From Peptoclostridium acidaminophilum DSM 3953 (lineage in GTDB: Bacteria; Bacillota; Clostridia; Peptostreptococcales; Peptostreptococcaceae), in NCBI RefSeq assembly GCF_000597865.1, contig NZ_CP007453.1:434001-498000 (forward strand): a stretch of DNA of 64,000 nt, written 5' to 3'. Position 1 is the stretch's first letter. Each line of letters begins with the position of its first letter. The notes beneath the pieces were generated by a model. The model made no database searches. It was given only the letters and a program-made list of their open reading frames with translations, and was not told where the DNA came from. This document shows positions 18,062 to 26,354 of this stretch, piece after piece. The position numbers and the translations under genes were made by a program.

Positions 18062-18613
18062 ATGAATGAAAACAAAGTTGTAGATGCCAAAATATTCGAT
18101 TCGGTGGAAACTGCATGGTGTCCCGGCTGCGGAAACTTTGCAATCCAAGCCGCCCTCAAGCAGGCACTTGCCGAGTTGGAGCTTTTGCCTCATGAAGTGG
18201 TTATCACGTCAGGCATAGGGCAGGCGGCTAAGATGCCGCATTATGTACGAACTAACGGTTTTAACGGTTTGCACGGAAGGGCACTGCCACCGGCCTTTGG
18301 CATTCATGTTGCAAACAAGAATCTAAAGGTGATAGTCAGCACCGGTGATGGGGACACATTTGGAGAAGGTGGAAACCATGTGATACACAATATGAGGCGA
18401 AACATCGACATTGCACATTTTGTGCATGACAACCAGATATACGGCCTTACAAAGGGTCAGGCATCGCCCACAACCGCGACAGGTCACAAAACTAGCGTTC
18501 AGGTCGATGGCGTAATAAACAAGCCGCTCAATCCCGGTGTTTGTCAATTAAGTTGTCATAAATTATCGAAATATGTATTTGCTAAGAAAGCTTTTCTTCT
18601 TCCTCGCTTTTAG
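18062..18613 (+). pseudogene. korB: 2-oxoacid:ferredoxin oxidoreductase beta subunit, 5' fragment
   Basis: Codons 1-158 (18062-18535) are genuine KorB: WCPGCGNFAIQAAL, the ThDP-binding region STGDGDTFGEGGNHVIHNMRRN, and NQIYGLTKGQASPTT. After CTCAATCCC at 18535 the frame runs into the IS3-family element and stops at 18613 with unrelated residues. The 3' half resumes at 20227 in the correct frame (ATAGCG...). Precise excision of the element with one ATCCC copy would give a 291-residue protein of normal family length. Disruption therefore looks recent. As it stands, the beta subunit that binds thiamine diphosphate is truncated. Confidence 0.9.
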
Positions 18614-19649
18614 GGGAAATTCGTTCGGGATTCAGCCAAACGCGTTCATCAAGCTCCCATTTGCGTGTACTGCCCGACCAGCGTTCAGGATGAGCTTTTT
18701 TAGCAGCTTCGTATACTTCTTTACGCTTTGAAAATACTGATTCTGACTGTCCATCATGTCTTTGTTTTGGGGTCAGGAAATTAAGCCCACTGTGTCTGTG
18801 TTCTTGATTGTACCATGTTACAAAATCCAATACCCATTCACGGGCAGCTATTATACTTGCAAAACCTTTGGTTGGAAATCCGGGCCTGTATTTGCAGGTT
18901 TTAAATACGGATTCAGCATAGGCGTTGTCATTGCTAACACGAGCTCTGCTTCTAGATGGAATTATTCCTAGCTGATACAGTGTTTCAAGCAGAGAAGCTC
19001 CCTTCATTGGGCTGCCATTATCAGAGTGCAAAACTAGCGGCACACCTGAGCGTGTTCGTCGTTCAGCCATAATGGCCCTGCGGACAAGAATACTGGCATT
19101 TTCAGCGCTTTCAACAGGCCATACTTCCCATCCAACAATTTTCCGGCTGAAGAGATCTAGTATCATGTACAGGTAGTAATAGAACCCTTTAACATCAGCT
19201 GGAAGGTATGTTATGTCCCACATCCATACCTGGTTGGGCCCATCAGCGCTATGTGTTGAAATAGATCGGCTTGATGGTTTTTTAGCCTTGCCTCTGTGGT
19301 GTTGCATGTTGTGTTGTTTTAGTACGCGATACATGGTTGATTCTGATGCGATGTATAGGCCTTTGTCAGCAAGCCTTGGAACTATCTGGCTTGGCGGCAG
19401 GCTTTTGAATTCTGGCTGATTTACTGTTTCTATGACCTTTGCTTGCTCATCTTCAGTAAGCTTGTTATGGGGCGTGGGACGCTTTGCATGAGGTCTTTGA
19501 TCTTCATTTGGGGTTGTGTCGCTTCTCCATCTAAATAAAGTTCTGTGGCTAATCCCAATAACCTCACAGGCCTTGTGTTCTCTTGCTCCATTAGCTGTTG
19601 CTTCTTCAATCAGCTTTATTGCTATAGCGCGATCTTGGGCACTGATCAT
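18582..19649 (-). CDS. IS3-family transposase OrfB (DDE integrase)
   Basis: A 355-residue transposase with an N-terminal HTH_21-like region (ACEVIGISHRTLFRWR) and an rve integrase core. The catalytic residues read as Asp in VWMWDITYLPADV, Asp in VLHSDNGSPMKG, and Glu in NAYAESVFKTCKYRP, so the DDE triad is complete. The C-terminus has the usual WYNQEHRHSGLNFLTP. Its ATG overlaps the OrfA stop in an ATGA arrangement. Translation is therefore probably by coupling rather than the programmed -1 frameshift of many IS3 members. It would act with OrfA on the inverted ends. Confidence 0.93.
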   Translation of the reverse strand: MISAQDRAIAIKLIEEATANGAREHKACEVIGISHRTLFRWRSDTTPNEDQRPHAKRPTPHNKLTEDEQAKVIETVNQPEFKSLPPSQIVPRLADKGLYIASESTMYRVLKQHNMQHHRGKAKKPSSRSISTHSADGPNQVWMWDITYLPADVKGFYYYLYMILDLFSRKIVGWEVWPVESAENASILVRRAIMAERRTRSGVPLVLHSDNGSPMKGASLLETLYQLGIIPSRSRARVSNDNAYAESVFKTCKYRPGFPTKGFASIIAAREWVLDFVTWYNQEHRHSGLNFLTPKQRHDGQSESVFSKRKEVYEAAKKAHPERWSGSTRKWELDERVWLNPERISPKSEEEEKLS

Positions 19650-20143
19650 TCGTCCTCGTTTTCCCCCCAGATCGCTCGGGCCTTTTTTCTAAGAACTATA
19701 AGCGCAGCAGTTTCAGCAAGGGCGGCTTCTTTTCTTTTGAGCTCTGATGTAAGCTTTTTAATTTCTTTATCTTTTTCCTTGTTGGAACGCTGCAGCTTTG
19801 CGGCTTCCTGCGCAACGCCTCCGTTAGCCTGCATACACGCATCACGCCAAGCTTGCACTTGTTCGACGAAAAGCCCTTTGCTTCGGCAATACTCTGCAAG
19901 CTCAATTTCGCTCAAGGCTGCGGTTTCAATAACCATGAGGAATTTGTCCTGAGTTGTCCATTTTTCGGATTCTTCTTCGCCGGCTGTAACTGCAAATCCG
20001 TTGGCACGAGCTTTACGCTTCCACATATGCAGTGTATTTTCCGATAAGCCAGTTTCTCTGGCAATCGAAGCTATTGATTCGCTGTTTGGGGGCATCATTC
20101 TTTTTATAATAGATTCTTTAAATTCTTTACTATAGTGAGCCAT
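19646..20143 (-). CDS. IS3-family transposase OrfA
   Basis: A 165-residue DNA-binding subunit with an N-terminal helix-turn-helix (FKESIIKRM ... SIASIARETGLSENTLHMWKRKA), a second HTH-like stretch around residues 70-100 (LAEYCRSKGL), and a leucine-rich charged coiled coil near the C-terminus (NKEKDKEIKKLTSELKRKEAAL). GGAGG stands 6 bases before the chosen ATG at 20143; a second ATG at 20149 overlaps it. It sits first in the two-gene transposase operon and should bind the terminal repeats. Confidence 0.9.
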   Translation of the reverse strand: MAHYSKEFKESIIKRMMPPNSESIASIARETGLSENTLHMWKRKARANGFAVTAGEEESEKWTTQDKFLMVIETAALSEIELAEYCRSKGLFVEQVQAWRDACMQANGGVAQEAAKLQRSNKEKDKEIKKLTSELKRKEAALAETAALIVLRKKARAIWGENEDE

Positions 20144-20190
20144 AATCATCCTCCGTAAATTTAGTTATAATACTACTTTACATTTAAAAG

Positions 20191-20628
20191 ATGTTTATGA
20201 CAACTATGCTAACACATAGGGATCCCATAGCGCTTTCGATAGTATCCGGAGCCACTTTTGTCGCAAGGGCCTATGCGGGAAACAGAAAGCACCTTGTTTC
20301 TATAATGAAGGAAGCCATACAGCATAAAGGTTATGCAATAGTGGACATCATGCAGCCCTGCGTGACATTCAACAAGATCAACACATACGAATGGTTCAAT
20401 AATAGAGTTTACATGATCCCTGAAGATCATGACAGGACAAACAGGCTTGTAGCGCTCGAGAGGGCTTTTGAATGGGAGGCCGCCGAAAAGGTCGCGCTCG
20501 GAATATTCTATCAGGTCGAGGAACCGACTTACATTGATAAGCTTCCTAAGCTAAGAGACGGCGAGGCGCTGGTCGATAGAAAGCCTGACATGGGAAAAGT
20601 GGAAAAGTTTATAGAAGAATTCATATAG
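20191..20628 (+). pseudogene. korB: 2-oxoacid:ferredoxin oxidoreductase beta subunit, 3' fragment
   Basis: The native part begins at 20222-20227 (after the second ATCCC) with PIALSIVSGATFVARAYAG, followed by the conserved IVDIMQPCVTFNKINTYEWF and the C-terminal helix rich in charged residues. The bases 20191-20221 before it belong to the transposon end, so an ATG at 20191 is artificial. Together with 18062-18535 it reconstitutes a full KorB. The fragment alone lacks the thiamine diphosphate site and should be inactive. Confidence 0.88.
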
Positions 20629-20661
20629 CGGGTATGGAATGCAAGAGTAAAACAACAAAAT

Positions 20662-20768
20662 ATGCTGGTTGGGCAGGAGTCCAACCAGCATGCACAACTA
20701 TTCTCTAAATGTCGATTTAAGGAATAGTTCCGGCGGAATATTTAAGAGGCCCTTTTACAAGGCCTCTT
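20662..20768. terminator. Two hairpins between korB and the glycosyltransferase
   Basis: ATGCTGGTTGG/CCAACCAGCAT (20662-20691) and AAGAGGCC/GGCCTCTT (20744-20768). The second lies close to the stop of the convergent glycosyltransferase. Neither has a long T-run, so termination strength is uncertain. Confidence 0.55.
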
Positions 20769-20806
20769 ATTTCAATGCACAGTATGTATTTATGGCTGAT
20801 TATTTG

Positions 20807-22153
20807 CTATTTCCATTTTCTTTTTAACGAAAAGGCCTCCTGGAAATATCCCCACACAGACACGGGCGACATTATAATTTGGTACATCAATACGAATAAT
20901 ATGAATCCGGCCGCATTTTTTCTCACTTTGAGATTCAGGTTTTTGAAGATGTTCTTTTGATATATGTAAAGTATGCAGTAGCTTATGAATGTCAGAGGCA
21001 AGACAAATAATGTCATCGGCCCAACTATGTAGAAATGTCCAAATAGGCATAGAATCAGTCCAGGTATCCAACAGAATGTGTAGACAAAATCCAGATAAGG
21101 CATTACCAGATTGACTCCTGTAAGATACTTTGTGTATGCTTGCGGTTGCTGCCATGGCTTGACTATTTTTAGCGCTTCTATCATTCCCCTGGCCCACCGA
21201 GAGCGCTGCCTCGCAAAATGCTTGAGTTTTGAAGGAACCTCAGTGAAGGCTACAGCCAAGGGCTCAAAATAAACTTTTTTGTTGTTTTTAAGGAAGTTCC
21301 ATGTAAGTACTATGTCCTCCCCTATTGCATCAGGCCATCCACCTACAAGCTTTAATGCATCAGTTTTATACAGGCTGAAGGCACCCTGTGCAACCAAAGT
21401 TCCCTGGTAGAGGCCCTGATATCTTTTTATCGAGGCAATCCCCAGGAAATAATCCCACTCCTGTATACGTGACAGGAGATTCTCTCTGCTGTTTTTGACA
21501 AGCACTGAGCCAGCCACAGCACATACATCGGATGGCGTGCTTTCAATGCGTGCCACAATGTGTCTCAGTGCTGATTTATGAAGCAGAGTATCTGCATCAA
21601 TCGTCAGGACAAGATCTGTTGTGACTTGCCTAAGTCCTGCGTTTAGCGCGTTGAATTTTCCGGGATTGCTTTCTTTGATTACCGACAAATCCAGGTCAAG
21701 TTCTTTGCCGGTTTCAAAGGCTTTTTCAAAGGTATTGTCTGTCGAGTTGTTGTCTATCACAATAATCTTTATGTTTCCCTCGTAATCCTGATTTTTTATG
21801 TAAGTTAAAGTGCTTTCAATGACGGCTTCCTCATTCCATGCGGCAATTAGCACTGTGACTTCGTTTCCAGGGGAATCGACCTTGAATTTGGGCTGTCTGT
21901 CCATTAGCAGACTTGTTACGAGCATGGCATTCAAATATCCAGGAACATAAGCTATGCCGGATATAATCAGCAATGCTGCAGGGAGTGTTACATGCTGTGA
22001 AAGGTCTGTGAGCCAAGGCAATGAAATTAACACGGATAAAACGACCCATAAAGACGCCACGCCATGCCCTATGAAGAACTTGATTCTGACAGGAATATAA
22101 AGCCCTCTTATTGAGTCGATACTGCCGGATATAGTTTTAATAATGGATTCCAA
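20807..22153 (-). CDS. Membrane glycosyltransferase, family 2 (BcsA/IcaA-like)
   Basis: A processive-type GT2 enzyme of 448 residues. After two N-terminal membrane helices comes the catalytic domain with VLIAAWNEEAVIE, IDNNSTDNT, TIDADTLL (DxD metal site), the acceptor motif AIGEDIVLTW and the QRSRWARG (QxxRW) motif. Four C-terminal membrane helices follow. This order matches cellulose or poly-N-acetylglucosamine synthases that polymerise and extrude a polysaccharide. The start is placed at TTG 22153 because AGGAGG lies 10 bases upstream; the longer frame to 22180 would place that ribosome site inside the gene. No partner polysaccharide genes are adjacent, so the product is unknown. Confidence 0.85.
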   Translation of the reverse strand: MESIIKTISGSIDSIRGLYIPVRIKFFIGHGVASLWVVLSVLISLPWLTDLSQHVTLPAALLIISGIAYVPGYLNAMLVTSLLMDRQPKFKVDSPGNEVTVLIAAWNEEAVIESTLTYIKNQDYEGNIKIIVIDNNSTDNTFEKAFETGKELDLDLSVIKESNPGKFNALNAGLRQVTTDLVLTIDADTLLHKSALRHIVARIESTPSDVCAVAGSVLVKNSRENLLSRIQEWDYFLGIASIKRYQGLYQGTLVAQGAFSLYKTDALKLVGGWPDAIGEDIVLTWNFLKNNKKVYFEPLAVAFTEVPSKLKHFARQRSRWARGMIEALKIVKPWQQPQAYTKYLTGVNLVMPYLDFVYTFCWIPGLILCLFGHFYIVGPMTLFVLPLTFISYCILYIYQKNIFKNLNLKVRKNAAGFILFVLMYQIIMSPVSVWGYFQEAFSLKRKWK

Positions 22154-22274
22154 AGCAACTGCACCTCCTACTAATTTCATCTGGAAACTATAAGCAGCTT
22201 TTAATAGCATCCAAATGGAGTATCAATTTCACTGACTATAGACATTAAGACTCATTATGTATTATCTCATATAA

Positions 22275-22349
22275 AAAAGCGAACTTTCAACATATATTTC
22301 GAACATTTGGATAAATTCGAAATATTAACGTACGTTGAAAGTCCGCCGG
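22275..22349 (-). terminator. Long palindromic terminator of the DUF2680 gene
   Basis: On the minus strand GCGGACTTTCAAC pairs with GTTGAAAGTTCGC, with an inner ATATTTCGAA/TTCGAAATAT palindrome, and a T6 run follows. It lies 28 bases past the DUF2680 stop. Confidence 0.8.
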
Positions 22350-22376
22350 GCGGGATTAAGTTATAAGTCGTTCATA

Positions 22377-22907
22377 TTAATTTGACTCTTTACTTGCTTT
22401 GACGCCATGCTCGCCAAACACAGTCTTAAGTGCGTCAGCTTTTTCCTTAGTCAGCATTCCGTCTTCAACCAGCTGTTCAAGCATTCCAGCCGGCTTTTTG
22501 CTGCTGCTCCTTTTCTCTCCGAAATACGCCTTTCTCTCGTCGTCAGTCATGTCCTTGACCTTTTCCATCTCAGCTTGCCTTTCGGATTTTTCGGCTTCAA
22601 TCAAGGCGATTATCTTGTCTGCTGTTGTCTGGCTTATAATATCCTCTGAAACAAGTGCAACCAGTGAGGATTCGGCGTCTGGACCAAACAGACCTCTGTC
22701 TCTTCCATGTCCTCCTGGCCCATGTCCCATTCCGGGCATACCGTCAGGCTTTTGCATTGCAGCAGCTGCTGCTGAAAAAGCCTTGGAGCCTTCCGTTGCA
22801 GAAGTGTCGCTTGCAGCAAACGCCATGGCTCCTGATGAGAGCATGAGGCCTGCGAGTACAGTTCCCAATACTGCCTTTGTCTTAAAGTCGATAGTCTTGA
22901 ATTTCAT
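22377..22907 (-). CDS. Secreted DUF2680-like protein
   Basis: A 176-residue exported protein. A signal peptide with an alanine-rich cleavage site (SGAMAFAAS) is followed by a Gly/His/Met-rich low-complexity stretch (GMPGMGHGPGGHGRDRG). Two repeat-like helical modules follow (LVALVSEDIISQTTADKI and LEQLVEDGMLTKEKADAL), like those of DUF2680 proteins. AGGGAG sits 8 bases before ATG 22907. It follows the MacB-type ATPase but has its own operator repeats (22978-23010), which match those at macA and tolC. It is probably a periplasm-like or surface accessory of that export/stress system. Its function is unknown; the Met/His-rich part could bind metal. Confidence 0.75.
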   Translation of the reverse strand: MKFKTIDFKTKAVLGTVLAGLMLSSGAMAFAASDTSATEGSKAFSAAAAAMQKPDGMPGMGHGPGGHGRDRGLFGPDAESSLVALVSEDIISQTTADKIIALIEAEKSERQAEMEKVKDMTDDERKAYFGEKRSSSKKPAGMLEQLVEDGMLTKEKADALKTVFGEHGVKASKESN

Positions 22908-22977
22908 AGTCATCTCTCCCTTTTTAATACTTGTTTCGGTGACTATTTCCACCGTCAATATAATCATACCGCCAGGA

Positions 22978-23010
22978 TGTGATAGAATTGTTATGGCGTT
23001 GTCTAAAAAT
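22978..23010 (-). promoter_or_regulatory. Response-regulator operator: 11-bp-spaced repeats before DUF2680 gene
   Basis: On the plus strand TGTGATAGAAT, TGTTATGGCGT and TGTCTAAAAAT follow each other with exactly 11-bp spacing. Relative to the gene the sense strand reads TCACA-type repeats, as at the macA and tolC promoters. A possible -10, TATGAT, follows at 22963-22968. An OmpR/PhoB-type regulator binding tandem repeats is expected. Confidence 0.6.
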
Positions 23011-23701
23011 GGTGAGGAGAATGTGTGTCGGCAATCTCGCCGTCGCGAATCACGACTATTCTGTCGGCCTCCCTCGCCACCTCCTCTGAGTGGGTTATAA
23101 GTATGATGGTGATTCCTTTTGAGTTGAGCTCCTTGAAAAGCTTCATTACATCGGCCTCCGATTTCGAATCGAGATTGCCTGTCGGTTCGTCAGCAAGCAG
23201 TATGGCAGGACTTCCAACGAGCGCCCTTGCTATGGAAACTCTTTGCTGCTGTCCGCCTGAAAGCTCCGTGGGCTTGTGCGTCATCCTGTCGGCAAGCCCT
23301 ACTGCCTCAAGGCGCTCTGTTGCAATTGGCCTTGCTTCCTTTCTGGTAAAGCCTCGTATCAGAAGCGGCATCTCAACGTTTTCTAGGGCGTTGAACTTGG
23401 GCAGCAGGTTGAATTTTTGGAATATGAAGCCAATACTTTTGTTTCTCAACCCGGCCAGTTTGAAGTCGTCCTCGAAGCTTATCCCGTTTCCGCTGAAGGT
23501 GTACGTTCCTGAGGTGGGCCTGTCAATCATCCCGAGTATGTTCATGAGCGTGGACTTGCCGCTTCCTGAAGGTCCCAGTATGGCCAGAAACTCACCCTCG
23601 TGTATGTCCAGGCTTATGCCCTTTAATATTTCAAGCTCATGCCTGCCTACAAAGTAGCTCTTTCGTATGTTTTCAAGCCTAATTATAACTTTAGTGTTCA
23701 T
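23003..23701 (-). CDS. MacB/LolD-type ABC transporter ATPase
   Basis: A 232-residue ABC ATPase of the MacB/LolD/FtsE group. Visible motifs: Walker A GPSGSGKST, Q-loop in IFQKFNLLPKFNALENVEMPLL, signature LSGGQQQRVSIARAL, Walker B ILLADEPTGNLDS and the switch histidine in ILITHSEEVA. AGGAGG lies 6 bases before the ATG. It is the third gene of a macA-permease-ATPase operon, 9 bases after the permease. MacB systems drive extrusion of peptides, toxins or lipids mechanically across the membrane with the adaptor. Confidence 0.93.
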   Translation of the reverse strand: MNTKVIIRLENIRKSYFVGRHELEILKGISLDIHEGEFLAILGPSGSGKSTLMNILGMIDRPTSGTYTFSGNGISFEDDFKLAGLRNKSIGFIFQKFNLLPKFNALENVEMPLLIRGFTRKEARPIATERLEAVGLADRMTHKPTELSGGQQQRVSIARALVGSPAILLADEPTGNLDSKSEADVMKLFKELNSKGITIILITHSEEVAREADRIVVIRDGEIADTHSPHHF

Positions 23702-23710
23702 TGCAGCCTC

Positions 23711-24868
23711 CTATTCGTATCTGAGCGCATCTATTGTGTCAAGCTGCGCTGCCTGAAGAGCAGGATAATAACCAAACAGTGTGCCTGTTATCAATGAGAA
23801 TGCCATGGCCCTTATATAAGCGCTGGCGTCAAGCAGCAGCTCCATTTCAAATACCTTGAGAACGGGTGCAATCAAGAGAGTTGCGAGAGATCCTATCACT
23901 CCCCCTATGAAGCTTATGATAAGAGACTCAAATAGGAACTGAAGCAGTATGTCTCGCTTTGTAGCCCCAAGTGCCTTGAGCGTGCCTATCTCCTTAGTCC
24001 TCTCCCTCACAGATACGAACAGTACGTTCATTATCCCGATGCCCCCAACAACAAGTACTATGGCGCCTATGGAAGCAAGCAGCAGGGCTATTGTATTGGC
24101 TGAATCCTGAGCGGCCTCGAGTATTGTGCCAACATCCCTTATCTGGAATGAGTCTGAATCGTATTTCATTGAAAGAAGGCCCTTCATTTCCGTTTGCAAT
24201 TCGCTGACTTCATCGGTAGATATAGCTAGCGCCGTTATCTGATTTGAAGCGCTTGAGCCGCCCAGATAGAATTTCACAACGTCATATGGAATGTAAAGGC
24301 CAAGGTCAACGTTGTCGCTTCCGTTGCGCTCGAGTATTCCCACAATTGTAAATTTGGTGCCGTTTATCAGGATATCGCTCCCAAGAGCGCTCTCTGTTGT
24401 AAACAGTTCTGTGGCTACATCATTTCCGATTACAACATTCTTTTCCTTATCATTTATGTCCAGGCTTGAAAGCAGACGGCCCGACTCTATCGTCAGGTTG
24501 TTTATCGAAAAGTAATCATCGTATACTCCCCTTACCATGGCTGTTGTGGACTCGCTCTTGTAGGCTGCAGTTCCGCTCGATGAGTTGCTGAGAGTTATGC
24601 CTAGGGACTCTTCTGAATATTTCTTCAGGAACTCTACGTCATCAAGAGTCAGACTCGTCGTTGAATTCCGGCTGCTGCTGATGGTTACGCACTGGGCATT
24701 GAGCTCCTTGAACCTGTCCGCAACATCCTGCTTTGACTGGTTGCCTATGCCTATAACAAGTATTATAGTGGCACAGCCGACTATTATTCCAAGTGTAGTC
24801 AAGATGACTCTCGTCTTGTTTTGAAAGATGTTGATGAGCACGCTTCTTAGTATTTCACTTATTCTCAT
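23711..24868 (-). CDS. MacB-type ABC transporter permease (FtsX family)
   Basis: A 385-residue permease with the MacB/FtsX topology: one N-terminal membrane helix (ILTTLGIIVGCATIILVIGIG), a large extracytoplasmic MacB_PCD domain (about residues 40-260), then three helices. The cytoplasmic coupling sequence VRERTKEIGTLKALGATKRDIL is typical of the family. AAGGGGC precedes the ATG. In Gram-negative bacteria the ATPase and permease are fused in MacB; here they are separate genes, as usual in Firmicutes. It should form a dimer with the ATPase and dock to the adjacent adaptor protein. Confidence 0.92.
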   Translation of the reverse strand: MRISEILRSVLINIFQNKTRVILTTLGIIVGCATIILVIGIGNQSKQDVADRFKELNAQCVTISSSRNSTTSLTLDDVEFLKKYSEESLGITLSNSSSGTAAYKSESTTAMVRGVYDDYFSINNLTIESGRLLSSLDINDKEKNVVIGNDVATELFTTESALGSDILINGTKFTIVGILERNGSDNVDLGLYIPYDVVKFYLGGSSASNQITALAISTDEVSELQTEMKGLLSMKYDSDSFQIRDVGTILEAAQDSANTIALLLASIGAIVLVVGGIGIMNVLFVSVRERTKEIGTLKALGATKRDILLQFLFESLIISFIGGVIGSLATLLIAPVLKVFEMELLLDASAYIRAMAFSLITGTLFGYYPALQAAQLDTIDALRYE

Positions 24869-24888
24869 ATTGTGCGCCCCTTCCTTTG

Positions 24889-26205
24889 TTATTGCGGCGG
24901 GCCTCCCGCTCCTGCAGGCGGTGTTCCTCCGCCCATGCCCGGCCCCATCATCATTTTATCCTGAGTTGAGTCTTCAAGTGTGATTTCCACCTTCACTTTG
25001 TCACCCAGCTTCAGGCCGCTTATTATTTCGGCATTAAGGCTGTCCATGAGGCCGACATCGACCTGCTGATCCTTCTCGCCGCTGTCGCTGACGAGTTTTA
25101 CCGAGTAGGAGCCGCTGTACTTGGATTTGGCAAGCGCCTTTTTGGGGACTACAAGCACGTTCTCCTTCTGGCTGCTCACGAACTCGACAGTGCAACTCAT
25201 GCTGTCTTTTATCATCGAATCGTCCGTGTCGAGCGAGATGGTAACAGGATATGTCACGGAACCGCTGTTTGTGGTCGTTGCAATTGCATCAATATATTCA
25301 ACGGTGCCCTCATATGTCTTGCCGTCTATGGAGCTGAATGTTATTTGGGCGCTCATGCCTGCCTTGACCTTTGTGACGTCAAGCTCTGAAACGTCAGTTG
25401 TGACCTTGAGCCCTTTTTCGCTTGCTATTCTGATGAAGGTTGTCTCCTCCGAGACCCTTTCCCCTTCCTTGAAGGCTATCTCGACTATTGTTCCGGATAC
25501 AGGCGAATACATTGTCGATTTTTTCAGGTCGTCCTGGGCCTGTTTGAGGCTCTCCCGGGCTTTTTCGACCGATAGTGAATCTAACTGGCTGTCAATAGAG
25601 CTGCTGTTTTGGCTGTAGCTGCTTAAGGCCAGATTGTAGTCCGATTGAGTTTTTTCGAGCGCCTGCCGCTTCTGCTCAATTTCATTTTGAGAATATGTAT
25701 CTGGCAGAGATGAAACAAGCTCGTATTCAGACTTCGCGTTAGATAAGGTGTTTTTAGCCGATTGCAGCTGACTTTCGAGGCTTTCTATATTTTGAGATCT
25801 TGTTTGCGAGTTTTTAGAGGCGCTCAGCCTGGCCTGCTTGAGATTGTTTTCCTGATTAATGACCGCGCTTTCATATTCGTCGTCCTTTAGTGAGGCTATT
25901 AGAGTTCCAGCTTCAATGTAGTCTCCTTCCTTTACGTTAAGCTTTTTAACTACCCCCGCCCTTTCAAAGGATATGTCGTAGGTCGAGAGCTCGACGTAGC
26001 CGTCAGAAGTGAATGAATCCTTTATGCTTCCGGTTTCGACAGCAAAAGCCCTGGTGAATGTTTCTGCTCCAGTATTGATTTTGTCCCCTCCGCCAAACTT
26101 AATTAAAGCAACGACTGATGCCACAGCCATCACTGCCAGCAAAGCAACTACGCTCTTCCTGCCCGGCTTTATCCTTTTCTTAAGTTTATCCAATTGCTCG
26201 TTCAT
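24889..26205 (-). CDS. MacA-like membrane fusion (adaptor) protein
   Basis: A 438-residue HlyD/MacA-type adaptor. One N-terminal membrane anchor (about residues 18-38) is followed by a barrel-sandwich lipoyl half (VKKLNVKEGDYIEAGTLIASL), a long coiled-coil hairpin (about residues 115-220, rich in Gln, Ser and Leu), the second lipoyl half (SPVSGTIVEIAFKEGERV), and beta-barrel and membrane-proximal domains. The C-terminal tail is Gly/Pro/Met-rich (MMMGPGMGGGTPP). GGGAGGGAG stands 7 bases before the ATG. First gene of the operon with the permease and ATPase; its promoter region carries the TGTGAT repeats. It should link the MacB pump to an extracellular partner, perhaps the TolC-like protein at 28732. 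Confidence 0.92.
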   Translation of the reverse strand: MNEQLDKLKKRIKPGRKSVVALLAVMAVASVVALIKFGGGDKINTGAETFTRAFAVETGSIKDSFTSDGYVELSTYDISFERAGVVKKLNVKEGDYIEAGTLIASLKDDEYESAVINQENNLKQARLSASKNSQTRSQNIESLESQLQSAKNTLSNAKSEYELVSSLPDTYSQNEIEQKRQALEKTQSDYNLALSSYSQNSSSIDSQLDSLSVEKARESLKQAQDDLKKSTMYSPVSGTIVEIAFKEGERVSEETTFIRIASEKGLKVTTDVSELDVTKVKAGMSAQITFSSIDGKTYEGTVEYIDAIATTTNSGSVTYPVTISLDTDDSMIKDSMSCTVEFVSSQKENVLVVPKKALAKSKYSGSYSVKLVSDSGEKDQQVDVGLMDSLNAEIISGLKLGDKVKVEITLEDSTQDKMMMGPGMGGGTPPAGAGGPPQ

Positions 26206-26269
26206 GGCATTTCTCCCTCCCGCGACTATATATCATAATGATGCTCATGGTTCAATTTTAAGGAGCAAA

Positions 26270-26291
26270 TGTGATGGAACTGTGATAGAAA
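26270..26291 (-). promoter_or_regulatory. Response-regulator operator upstream of the macA operon
   Basis: TGTGATGGAAC and TGTGATAGAAA are adjacent 11-bp direct repeats on the plus strand (sense TATCACA ... CATCACA). A candidate -10 TATGAT (26232-26237) begins 37 bases past the last repeat, close to the 39 bases seen at the tolC promoter. Confidence 0.6.
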
Positions 26292-26307
26292 AAGGAGTAA
26301 AAAGGCA

Positions 26308-26346
26308 ATAAAAAATCCAGCCATGTACATACAATGGCAGGATTGG
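26308..26346 (-). terminator. Terminator of the two-component operon
   Basis: Sense strand AATCCTGCCAT pairs with ATGGCTGGATT and is followed by T residues, 10 bases past the histidine kinase stop. Confidence 0.85.
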
Positions 26347-26354
26347 GAAATGCT

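Larger units (their letters stand above)
18536..20221 (-). mobile_element. IS3-family insertion sequence inside korB
   Basis: A 1,686-bp element with two overlapping transposase genes on the minus strand. The ends share AGTTGTCATAAA in inverted orientation (18551-18562 and 20194-20205), each 15-16 bases from the tip. ATCCC occurs directly before (18531-18535) and after (20222-20226) and is the likely 5-bp target duplication. Both transposase frames are intact, so the element may still be active. Confidence 0.85.
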
